From: CAZJQD01 sp964548165 [NCBI: uncultured bacterium]
Lineage (GTDB): Bacteria > UBA8481
Direction: 5' to 3'
Assembly (NCBI GenBank): GCA_964548165.1
Contig: CAZJQD010000067.1
Coordinates: 1 to 15,570 of the forward strand
Length of the DNA: 15,570 nt
Shown: in pieces, positions 1 through 7,326 of the stretch
Position numbering within the stretch: position 1 is the first letter of the stretch
Layout: each line of letters starts with the position of its first letter
Notes under the pieces: generated by a model
The model's database searches: none
What the model saw: the letters and a program-made list of their open reading frames with translations, nothing else
Told to the model about the DNA's origin: nothing
Program-made: the position numbers and the translations under genes

Positions 1-2469
1 GCCGACGACGTGATCGCGACCCTGACGGAAGAGGCCGTCGCCGCCGGGTGGGCGGTAGAGATCCTCTCGGGCGACAAGGACCTCGCGGCCCTGGTGCGCG
101 ACACGGTAACGCTCCTGGCGCCCGCTCGCGAGATGGACAGCGAAAAGCGCCTCGACCCGGAGGGGGTTCGCGAGAAGTTCGGCGTGCCTCCCGAGGGCAT
201 ACCCGACCTGTTGTCGCTGATGGGGGACGCCTCCGACAACATCCCGGGCCTTCCGGGAGTAGGCGCCAAGACGGCGGCGAAACTGATCCAGGACTTCGGT
301 TCCATCGAGGGCGTCCTGTCGGCCGGCGACGCGCTCCCGCCTCGCGTCCAGAAGACGCTGTCCGAGCACCGGGCCGAACTCGATCTTTCCCGGCAACTCG
401 TCGCACTGAAACGCGATGTCGATCTCGGCGCGCTCTCCTTTCCCGGTGACTACCCCGCGACCCTTAACCCTACCCAAGCGGCAATCCAGCAGCTCCAGGC
501 GCTCGGATTCCGTTCGCTCGTCGCGGAGATGAAGGCCGAGGGCATCGCCACCGGCGCGGAGCCTCTCCCCGCCGAATCCCCAGCGAAGGAGACCGCGAAG
601 ACGAGAAAGAAGCGCGCCAAGGATACCGGCCCTTCCCTCTTCGACGAAGAGACGGCCGCGGCCGCTCCGCGCGCGACCTCGCGCCTTTCCGTGCCACGAA
701 CCATCATCCTCGACGCGACCACGCTCCCCGCCTACCTCGATCGTCTCGCCGCGACCCCCATGGCCGCCGTTGACACCGAGACCACGGCGCTCCTGCCTCG
801 AGCCGCCGAGCTTGTCGGGATCTCTTTCGCGGCGCCCGGTGTCCCGCCCGCCTGGCTCCCCACCTGGTCCGGTGACGGGCCCGACCGCGCGCTCTGCGCG
901 ATCGCCGGCCGCTGGCTGGCCGACGCGGCGGCAAAGAAATGTTTCCATCACGCGAAATACGATCTCCAGGTGCTCCGCGGCGCCGGCATCGAGGTCAAAG
1001 GGCTCGCCTTCGACTCGCTCGTCGCCGACGGCGTCCTGACCCCCGAGCGCCGCTCGCACGGCCTCGACCAGCTCGCGCTCGAACTGTTCGATCATCAGAC
1101 CATCGCCTTCGAGGATGTCGCTCCGGGCGGCGACTTCCGCTCGGTGCCCGTCGCCGACGCCGCCCGCTATGCCGGCGAGGATGCCTTCCTCACGCTCGCC
1201 TTTCACGACTCCATGGTTCCCGAGCTCGCGCGCACCGGGCTCCGCCGGGTCTACGACGAGATCGAGCACCCGCTGATCACGGTGCTGGCCGACATGGAAT
1301 GGACGGGGTTCCGCGTCGACGCGGAGAAGCTCGCGACGATCGCAACCGAGTTCCGCGCCGACCTGGCGCGCCTGCGGGACGACGCCTTCGCCGCCGCGGG
1401 GCGCGAGTTCAACCCGGACTCCCCGAAGCAGGTCGGCGTCGTTCTCTTCGAGGATCTCGCCCTCCCCGCCCAGAGAAAGACGAAGACCGGGTGGTCGACG
1501 GACCAGGAGACCCTGGAGGAGCTGGCGCCCATGCACCCACTCCCGGGCCTCCTCCTGGAGTACCGCGAGGTGGCGAAGCTCTTGAACACGTACGTCGAGG
1601 CTTTGCCGGGCATGATCCTGCCGGCGACGGGTCGCGTCCATGCCTCGTTCCGCCAGGTCGGCGCCGCGACGGGTCGACTCTCCTGCGTGACCCCTAACCT
1701 GCAGAACATTCCGATCCGGACGAAGCGCGGACAGAGAATTCGCGAGGCCTTTGTCGCGGGGCCGGGCCGCGTTCTCGTGGCCGCCGACTACTCGCAGGTC
1801 GAGTTCCGGATCGCGGCGTGGCTCGCGCAGGAGGAATCGCTCCTCGCCGCCTTCCGCGACGGGCGGGATCTCCACGCCGCCACCGCGGAGAAGCTCTTCG
1901 GGATCACCTCCGCGTCGAGCGCGGCCGAGCAGGCGGAGGCCCGACGCCGCGCCAAGTCGGTCAACTTCGGCATCCTCTACGGCCAGAGCGCGTTCGGGCT
2001 GGCGCGGCAACTGGGGATCCCCAGGCGCGAGGCGGACACGCTCATCAACGATTACTTCGCGGCCTTCCCCGCGATCAAGGCCTGGATCGACCGCACGATC
2101 GCGGAGGCCACGACAAACGGCGCGGTGACGACCGTCTTCGGACGGCGACGGTCCCTGCCCGAGCTCGCGGCCTCGAACCGCAACGTCCGCGCGGGCGCCG
2201 AGCGGGTCGCGGTCAACACCCCCATCCAGGGAGCGGCCGCCGACGTCATCAAGATCGCGATGGCCCGCGTCGCCGCAAAGCTGACGGCGGCTTCGAAAAG
2301 TGCTATGGTGTTACAAGTGCACGACGAGCTGATCATCGAGGCGCCGGCGGGGGATGCCGGAGCGCTCACGGAGTCGCTGAGCGACGCGATGCGGGACGTC
2401 CCCATCCTGGGCGACATCCTCGCCGTCAACACCGGATCCGGATCGAACTGGCTGGAGGCCTCGCACTGA
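1..2469 (+). CDS. polA: DNA polymerase I, 5'-truncated by window edge
   Basis: Pol I fills gaps and removes RNA primers during repair and lagging-strand synthesis. The frame is open from base 1 and gives 822 residues. By comparison with E. coli Pol I about 113 N-terminal residues lie off the window. The 5'-nuclease domain comes first (residues 1-175), with D25 and D27 in SGDKD and D76/D79 in MGDASDNIPG, followed by the helix-hairpin-helix PGVGAKTA. A charged linker (about 185-230) leads to the 3'-5' exonuclease domain: D258 and E260 in DTET, D321 in HHAKYD, Y390 and D394 in YAGED, so the proofreading acidic residues are kept. The polymerase domain has motif A (D596 in DYSQVEFR), motif B (K652, Y660) and motif C (H774-D775-E776 in QVHDEL). 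It is therefore a full three-domain enzyme, unlike Taq-type enzymes with a dead exonuclease. The stop TGA overlaps the proposed start of the next gene. Confidence 0.97.
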   Translation, partial: ADDVIATLTEEAVAAGWAVEILSGDKDLAALVRDTVTLLAPAREMDSEKRLDPEGVREKFGVPPEGIPDLLSLMGDASDNIPGLPGVGAKTAAKLIQDFGSIEGVLSAGDALPPRVQKTLSEHRAELDLSRQLVALKRDVDLGALSFPGDYPATLNPTQAAIQQLQALGFRSLVAEMKAEGIATGAEPLPAESPAKETAKTRKKRAKDTGPSLFDEETAAAAPRATSRLSVPRTIILDATTLPAYLDRLAATPMAAVDTETTALLPRAAELVGISFAAPGVPPAWLPTWSGDGPDRALCAIAGRWLADAAAKKCFHHAKYDLQVLRGAGIEVKGLAFDSLVADGVLTPERRSHGLDQLALELFDHQTIAFEDVAPGGDFRSVPVADAARYAGEDAFLTLAFHDSMVPELARTGLRRVYDEIEHPLITVLADMEWTGFRVDAEKLATIATEFRADLARLRDDAFAAAGREFNPDSPKQVGVVLFEDLALPAQRKTKTGWSTDQETLEELAPMHPLPGLLLEYREVAKLLNTYVEALPGMILPATGRVHASFRQVGAATGRLSCVTPNLQNIPIRTKRGQRIREAFVAGPGRVLVAADYSQVEFRIAAWLAQEESLLAAFRDGRDLHAATAEKLFGITSASSAAEQAEARRRAKSVNFGILYGQSAFGLARQLGIPRREADTLINDYFAAFPAIKAWIDRTIAEATTNGAVTTVFGRRRSLPELAASNRNVRAGAERVAVNTPIQGAAADVIKIAMARVAAKLTAASKSAMVLQVHDELIIEAPAGDAGALTESLSDAMRDVPILGDILAVNTGSGSNWLEASH
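2454..2458 (+). promoter_or_regulatory. Shine-Dalgarno GGAGG for the AsmA-like gene
   Basis: A perfect GGAGG inside the last codons of polA lies 7 nt before CTG at 2466. No ATG, GTG or TTG stands at a suitable distance in the downstream gene's frame, so this site is the main reason for proposing a CTG start. The other candidate, ATG at 2526, has no purine-rich site ahead of it. Confidence 0.55.
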
Positions 2470-3605
2470 CCGTCACGTCCGCCATCCGCTCCCTGGTCCT
2501 GCCCGTTCTCGCCGCCCTGGCCTTCATGGCCGTCACGCCGGCGCCCTCGGACGCGCGCGGAACCATCCGGGACTACGACCGCATCACCGCGCTCGTCCGG
2601 CAGGCGGCCTCGGCCCGGAACCCCGTCGAGGTCGATCGCCTCCTGCGAGCAGTGCTCACGGAGAGCGGAACGCTCGACTCCGGGGATGGCCAGAAGGGAC
2701 TCGCCGTCTTCTGGTACGACGACTGGTCGCCTCGCGCTCGCGTCTGGCTCCGGGGGGTATCCGCCGACCATCTCTTCCGCGACATCCTCCTGGACAACTA
2801 CCTGATGGAGGCTCTCACTCTGGAGGGCACGGTCGATGTCGAGCTCGAGATTCGCGCCGGCAACCCTGCCGTCATCCGCGGCCGGATCCTCCTCGCCGAC
2901 GCCGTCTTCCGGTGGAAGTCCGGGGACTTCGCCCTGGCAGGCGTCTCCGGTTCTCTTCCCTTTCTTCGCACGATCGGATCTCAACCCGCGCCCACCGTGG
3001 TCCCCTCCCCTCTTCGCATCGACACCATGCTCTGGGCGGGACGCCCCGTTGCCTCGGCGCTCTCCTCCCAGGCCGTCATCGACAACCGCGTGCTCCGCTT
3101 CGATCGCCTGCAACTGAAGGTCATGGGCGGCACCGGGCTCGGGAGCGTCGTGATGGACCACCGCGGCGAACGATGGCGTTCCGCGGCCATGATCCGCCTC
3201 GAACGCGTGGACCTGCGGCGGCTCGATGAGCTCCTCCCCAGTCTCCCGATCGTCGCTCGCGTGACGGAAGCCACGATGACGGGCGAGATGGGGATGGTCT
3301 ACGAGGCTCCCAACCGCCTCGCCGTCACCGGCAAGCTCACCTCCATGGCCCCGGGCGTCATCGAGATCGCGCCGCGGCTCCGGGAGACCCTGCGCGAATT
3401 CGTCGACACGCGCGTCATCCGCTTCTCCAAGCTGGAGATCGAGCTCGGGCATAACGAGGAACAGCAGGCCGAAGCCATCATCACGCTCTACCGCCAGACC
3501 TCGGCCAATCTCGCCGATCTCTGGCGCGGCCGCCCCTTCCTTCCCCACAAGCTCGTGGTCCGCGTCCCCATCCTTCCCTTCGTCCAGCAGCTCAGCCAGC
3601 GCTGA
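2466..3605 (+). CDS. AsmA/YdbH-like exported protein, probable CTG start
   Basis: This is a 379-residue protein if read from CTG at 2466, whose CTGA overlaps the polA stop. That start gives a plausible signal peptide: R8, a hydrophobic stretch at about 9-24, and a possible cleavage after A30 (S-D-A). Starting at ATG 2526 would remove most of it. The rest is rich in beta-strand-like repeats: a block at 117-165 ending GVSGSLPFL, a block at 207-262 ending DELLPSLP, then a stretch at 270-310 with GVIEIAPRL. This pattern resembles the C-terminal part of AsmA/TamB/YdbH proteins, which span the periplasm and are linked to phospholipid transport or outer-membrane upkeep. It is shorter than typical YdbH or TamB. 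The assignment rests on pattern resemblance only, and the function is inferred. It sits between polA and a methyltransferase, probably co-transcribed. Confidence 0.6.
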   Translation: MTVTSAIRSLVLPVLAALAFMAVTPAPSDARGTIRDYDRITALVRQAASARNPVEVDRLLRAVLTESGTLDSGDGQKGLAVFWYDDWSPRARVWLRGVSADHLFRDILLDNYLMEALTLEGTVDVELEIRAGNPAVIRGRILLADAVFRWKSGDFALAGVSGSLPFLRTIGSQPAPTVVPSPLRIDTMLWAGRPVASALSSQAVIDNRVLRFDRLQLKVMGGTGLGSVVMDHRGERWRSAAMIRLERVDLRRLDELLPSLPIVARVTEATMTGEMGMVYEAPNRLAVTGKLTSMAPGVIEIAPRLRETLREFVDTRVIRFSKLEIELGHNEEQQAEAIITLYRQTSANLADLWRGRPFLPHKLVVRVPILPFVQQLSQR

Positions 3606-3635
3606 CCGCAACTCACGCATGAACACGAGGCGCGC

Positions 3636-4415
3636 ATGACCGAGCTCGACGCGGCCCAAAGAGCATCGCGGGACCAGTTCGACCGGCAGAGCTCGCAGTA
3701 CGGCAAGCAACACATCCTCGCCGACGTCTCCGATGTCACGGCCGCGCTGGACCTGATCGATCCGCGCGCCGGCGACTCCGCTCTCGACGTGGCCACCGGT
3801 GGGGGCCACACCGCGCTCGCGCTGGCCGAGCGGGGTCTATGCGTCACCGTCGCCGACATCTCGCCGGCGATGCTGGCGCAGGCGGCCGCGGCCGCGGCCG
3901 AACGGGGATTGCACGTCGAGACGCGGGAGCACGCCGCCGAGCGTCTCCCCTACGCGGACAATTCGTTCGCCGTAGTCACCTGCCGCGTCGCGGCCCATCA
4001 TTTCAGCGACCCGGCCGCGTTCGTAAGGGAAGCCGCGCGCGTCCTGGACCCGGGCGGACACCTCCTGGTCATCGACGGCTCCGTAGAGGACGACGAACCG
4101 GAAGCGGAGGAGTGGATTCACCGCGTGGAAAAGCTCCGCGATCCCAGCCATGGTCGATTCCTCTCGCCCATGAACTGGCGCGCGCTCTGCGTGACCCATG
4201 AACTCTCGGTACGCCGCTGTCTCCTGGAACCCATGCTGATGCCCGACCTCGAGTGGTACTTCCAGACTGCCGCAACCTCGCCCGAGAACCGCGCCGCCGT
4301 CCTCGACCTCGTCAGGACGGCGCCGGAATCGGCGCGACGCATCTATCGCCTGACCGAGACCGAGAACACGATCACGTGGTACTGGCGCCGCCTGACGCTC
4401 GTGGCCCGAAAGTAA
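3636..4415 (+). CDS. class I SAM-dependent methyltransferase (UbiE/Methyltransf_11 type)
   Basis: A 259-residue Rossmann-fold methyltransferase. Motif I is DVATGGGHT (51-59), the SAM-binding glycine loop; D74 in VADIS is the acidic residue expected to bind the ribose. A short LPYADNSF segment (104-111) corresponds to motif post-II, and LDPGGHLLVID (137-147) to motif III. The C-terminal third (about 160-259) is less conserved and would set substrate choice, which I cannot predict. There is a poly-alanine run at 82-88. The ATG start has GAGG five bases upstream. The gene lies 30 bp after the AsmA-like gene and 7 bp before addB, so it is probably in the same transcript. The general fold resembles ubiquinone/menaquinone-type C-methyltransferases, but the context gives no quinone link, so I leave the substrate open. 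Confidence 0.85.
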   Translation: MTELDAAQRASRDQFDRQSSQYGKQHILADVSDVTAALDLIDPRAGDSALDVATGGGHTALALAERGLCVTVADISPAMLAQAAAAAAERGLHVETREHAAERLPYADNSFAVVTCRVAAHHFSDPAAFVREAARVLDPGGHLLVIDGSVEDDEPEAEEWIHRVEKLRDPSHGRFLSPMNWRALCVTHELSVRRCLLEPMLMPDLEWYFQTAATSPENRAAVLDLVRTAPESARRIYRLTETENTITWYWRRLTLVARK

Positions 4416-4422
4416 CTCGCGC

Positions 4423-7326
4423 GTGACGCCCGAACTCCACTTCATCGGGTGGGAGCGAGCCGTCCTGCCTGGCGCGGCGGAGTGGTTGATGAAGCGCTTT
4501 GGCGCGGACGGAACGCTCGACCTCCAGCACGTCGTTGTCGTCCTCCCGGGAGCGCGCGCCGGGCGGCGGCTCGTCGAGCTCCTGGTCGCCGGGTGCGACA
4601 CGCTCCTCCCGCCCGAGATCCTCTCGCCCGCCACGCTCGCCGACCGGCTGGCCGACCGGCTCGCCGGCCCGTGTCCCGCCTCCGCCTCCGCGATGGAACG
4701 GCAGTTGGCGTGGTGCCAGGCCCTCGCGCGCCTCACGCCCGACCAACGCGCTTTGCTCACCCGGTCCTCCGATGGAGGAACACCGCGCATGCGCCTGGAC
4801 CTCGCGCGTGAACTCGACGAGCTCCACGAGACCCTGGCCGCGGATGGCCTACGCATCCCCGATGCCGCCAGGACACTCACCCGCGCCGTCGCGGATTTTG
4901 CCGACGCGGACCGCTGGGACGTTCTCGCCAGGCTCCACGGCCACTACCTCAGGGTTCTGAAAAAGGCCGAGCGCATCGACCCGCACGAACACCGGTTTAA
5001 AGCACGGGAGGCAACCACGGCAAGCGCGCACGGGTCCGGGTTCGAGACACTGATCCTCGTCGGGTGCGCGGATCTCAACGCGATCACGGCACAGCTGATC
5101 CGTAAGGCAATCCCGTCCCTCAACGTCGTCGCGCTGGTGGCCGCTCCCCCGAGCGAGGCCGCAGGTTTTGACGACCTCGGCGTCCTGGTGCCCTCGGCCT
5201 GGGTGGAACGGGTCCTGCCGCTCACCGACGAGCAGATCCGCTTCGCGGACCGACCCGAGGACGAAGAGGGCCTCGTGCTCTCACTGGCCGGCGCGGAGCC
5301 CGCGATCCGGCCGGACGATGTCACCATCGGATTTGGCGATGAGAGCGCGGCAGAGCGGATCGCGCGCGCGTTCGACCTGGCCGATGTTCCCACGCACAGC
5401 GCTCTGGGGACCTCCCTGGCCCGGACGCGCGTGGGCCAGCTGATCGCGGCCCTCGAGGCGTGGGTGAGCGAGGGGCGGCCGGACCAGGTCGATACGCTCG
5501 TCCGGCAGCCCGACGTGGAACGACTCATCGATGCCAGGCTCAAGGAGCGCTTCCCCGGGCATGCGCGGCGCGCCTCATGGCTGGCCGCGCGCGACAACGC
5601 GATGGGCGCGCTCGGGGATCGGGAACCGCGGAACGAGCGCGCGGCCCTGCGCGCGAACGAGGAGGCGGAGATCAACGCGGCCAGCCTCGAGCTCATCGAG
5701 CGACTGCGAAGACCCTTGGCGAAAGAACGCCGGCTCGCGGCATGGACACAACCCCTGCTCGACCTCCTGGGATTCCTCTACGGCGATCGCACGTTGAACA
5801 CCAGCGAGCCCGTGGATGCGGCGATCGCGCGCGGGCTCCTGGTCCTTCGCGACGCCGTCTCCGTCTGGAAGACCCTCCCCGCTTCGCTCGACACCGCGTC
5901 CTGGCCGGCCACCGAGGCCCTTCACTTGCTCCGGCAGGAACTCGCGGCCGTCGCCCTGCCCGATCCCGGCGGCAACGTCGCCGTGGAACTTCTCGGCTGG
6001 CTCGAACTCGCCTTCGACGATGCGCCGCGCCTGATCCTGACCGGCGCGAACGAGGGCCACCTGCCGCAGGCCGTGAACGCGCACGCCTTCCTCCCGAACC
6101 GCGCGCGCCAGATCCTCGGGATCGCGGACAATGACCGGCGCTACGCGCGCGACGCCTGGCTCCTCGCGACAACGACCTCGCGGAGAGACGCGACGCTGAC
6201 CGTGATCGCACTCCGCAGGGCCGCCGACGAGAGCCCGCTCGTCCCCAGCCGCTTGCTCCTGGCGGCCGACGAAGAGACGCTGGCACGGCGCATCCGCACG
6301 TTCTCCCTGCGCTCCCCGGGTCCGGCGCCTCGTATCCGGCTTGCGCACGCCGCCGTGGCGCGGTGGCGCCTTCCCGTCGTCAGGCCGCTCCAGGAGCCCT
6401 TCTCGTCGCTCTCGGTTACCGCCTTCCGTGACTACCTGGCCTGCCCCTACCGCTTCTACCTGAAGCGCGTCCTGGGGCTGAAGAAGCCTGGAGACCGTGG
6501 ACTCGATCTCGAAGCCGCGCCCGTCGGGGAGATCCTCCACCGCATCCTCCAGGAGTTCGGCGAGGGTCCCCTCCGCGCCAGCCGCGACAAGAGCGAGATC
6601 CGCGAGTACCTCCGGGACCGTGTCGAAGCGTGCCGCAAGTCGGTGGGTTCGCTCGAACCCGCCGCGGCGCTGCAACTCGACCTGCTCGCTCACCGCCTCG
6701 AGGCCTTCGCGGGATGGCAGGCAGAGAGCGCGCGCGAGGGATGGGCGATCCGCTTCTGCGAGAAATCCCTCGCCGTGGCATTCCCCGTCGACAAGCGCCC
6801 GTTCTCCCTGACGGGAACGATCGACCGGATCGATTACCGCGAGTCGGACGGGGCCTGGCGCATCATCGACTACAAGACGGGCGACACGGCCAAGACGCCG
6901 GACAAGAACCACAGGCAGGGACCGAAGAACGCCAAGACCTGGATCGATCTCCAGCTCCCCCTCTACACCCTCCTCGCGGCGCAGCTCGGCGTGAGGGAGG
7001 ATGCCCTGCTGGGATACGTGACGCTGGCGAGGCAGGGCGCCGACGTGAAGTTCCAGGATTCGCGATGGCCGGAGGCCGTGCGCCGGGAAGCCATCGAGGT
7101 CGCGCGGGGCGTCGTGAGGGGCATCCTCGACGAGGTCTTCTGGCCGCCGCGTGATCCCGAGGAATTGGCCTACGACGACGATCTCTCGGCGCTCCTCCTC
7201 GACGACTACGTCGGGCGCGCCGACGCGATCGCGCAGGGAACGGCCGCCAACGAGGCCGCGCGGGCAGCGGGCACCCGAGCCGGCGCGGGTGCGATCGACG
7301 GCGGCCGGCCGGCGGAGGCGCCATGA
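4423..7326 (+). CDS. addB: AddB-like helicase-nuclease subunit with PD-(D/E)XK nuclease
   Basis: A 967-residue partner of the RecB/AddA-type subunit encoded next. Together they would process double-strand DNA ends for RecA loading. The N-terminal VVVVLPGARAGRRL (37-50) sits where a helicase would have Walker A, but the GxGKT core is missing, so this subunit probably does not hydrolyse ATP, as in RecC and the AddB of some proteobacteria. The C-terminal nuclease is complete: FRDYLACPYRFYL (668-680), H706, GTIDRID (798-804) and IIDYKTG (814-820) with D816 and K818. AddB normally carries an Fe-S cluster held by one cysteine before the nuclease and three after it; here C674 is present but no cysteine follows the nuclease motifs. 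The Ala/Gly-rich tail (about 935-967) includes the Shine-Dalgarno site of addA. The start is GTG with a weak ribosome site. An alternative name is generic PD-(D/E)XK nuclease family protein. Confidence 0.85.
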   Translation: MTPELHFIGWERAVLPGAAEWLMKRFGADGTLDLQHVVVVLPGARAGRRLVELLVAGCDTLLPPEILSPATLADRLADRLAGPCPASASAMERQLAWCQALARLTPDQRALLTRSSDGGTPRMRLDLARELDELHETLAADGLRIPDAARTLTRAVADFADADRWDVLARLHGHYLRVLKKAERIDPHEHRFKAREATTASAHGSGFETLILVGCADLNAITAQLIRKAIPSLNVVALVAAPPSEAAGFDDLGVLVPSAWVERVLPLTDEQIRFADRPEDEEGLVLSLAGAEPAIRPDDVTIGFGDESAAERIARAFDLADVPTHSALGTSLARTRVGQLIAALEAWVSEGRPDQVDTLVRQPDVERLIDARLKERFPGHARRASWLAARDNAMGALGDREPRNERAALRANEEAEINAASLELIERLRRPLAKERRLAAWTQPLLDLLGFLYGDRTLNTSEPVDAAIARGLLVLRDAVSVWKTLPASLDTASWPATEALHLLRQELAAVALPDPGGNVAVELLGWLELAFDDAPRLILTGANEGHLPQAVNAHAFLPNRARQILGIADNDRRYARDAWLLATTTSRRDATLTVIALRRAADESPLVPSRLLLAADEETLARRIRTFSLRSPGPAPRIRLAHAAVARWRLPVVRPLQEPFSSLSVTAFRDYLACPYRFYLKRVLGLKKPGDRGLDLEAAPVGEILHRILQEFGEGPLRASRDKSEIREYLRDRVEACRKSVGSLEPAAALQLDLLAHRLEAFAGWQAESAREGWAIRFCEKSLAVAFPVDKRPFSLTGTIDRIDYRESDGAWRIIDYKTGDTAKTPDKNHRQGPKNAKTWIDLQLPLYTLLAAQLGVREDALLGYVTLARQGADVKFQDSRWPEAVRREAIEVARGVVRGILDEVFWPPRDPEELAYDDDLSALLLDDYVGRADAIAQGTAANEAARAAGTRAGAGAIDGGRPAEAP

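Noticed and set aside
1818-2465. Upstream extension of the AsmA-like frame into polA
   Set aside because: The extended part is Arg/Gly/His-rich shadow of polA motif regions; the real protein begins with the signal peptide near 2466.
2052-3809. 585-residue minus-strand open frame opposite polA and the AsmA-like gene
   Set aside because: It spans the boundary of well-supported plus-strand genes and has a shadow-frame composition (runs of D, G, E, R) with no family motif; long antisense frames are expected at this G+C.
5575-6912. 445-residue minus-strand open frame opposite addB
   Set aside because: It is antisense to a gene with clear nuclease motifs; no domain of its own.
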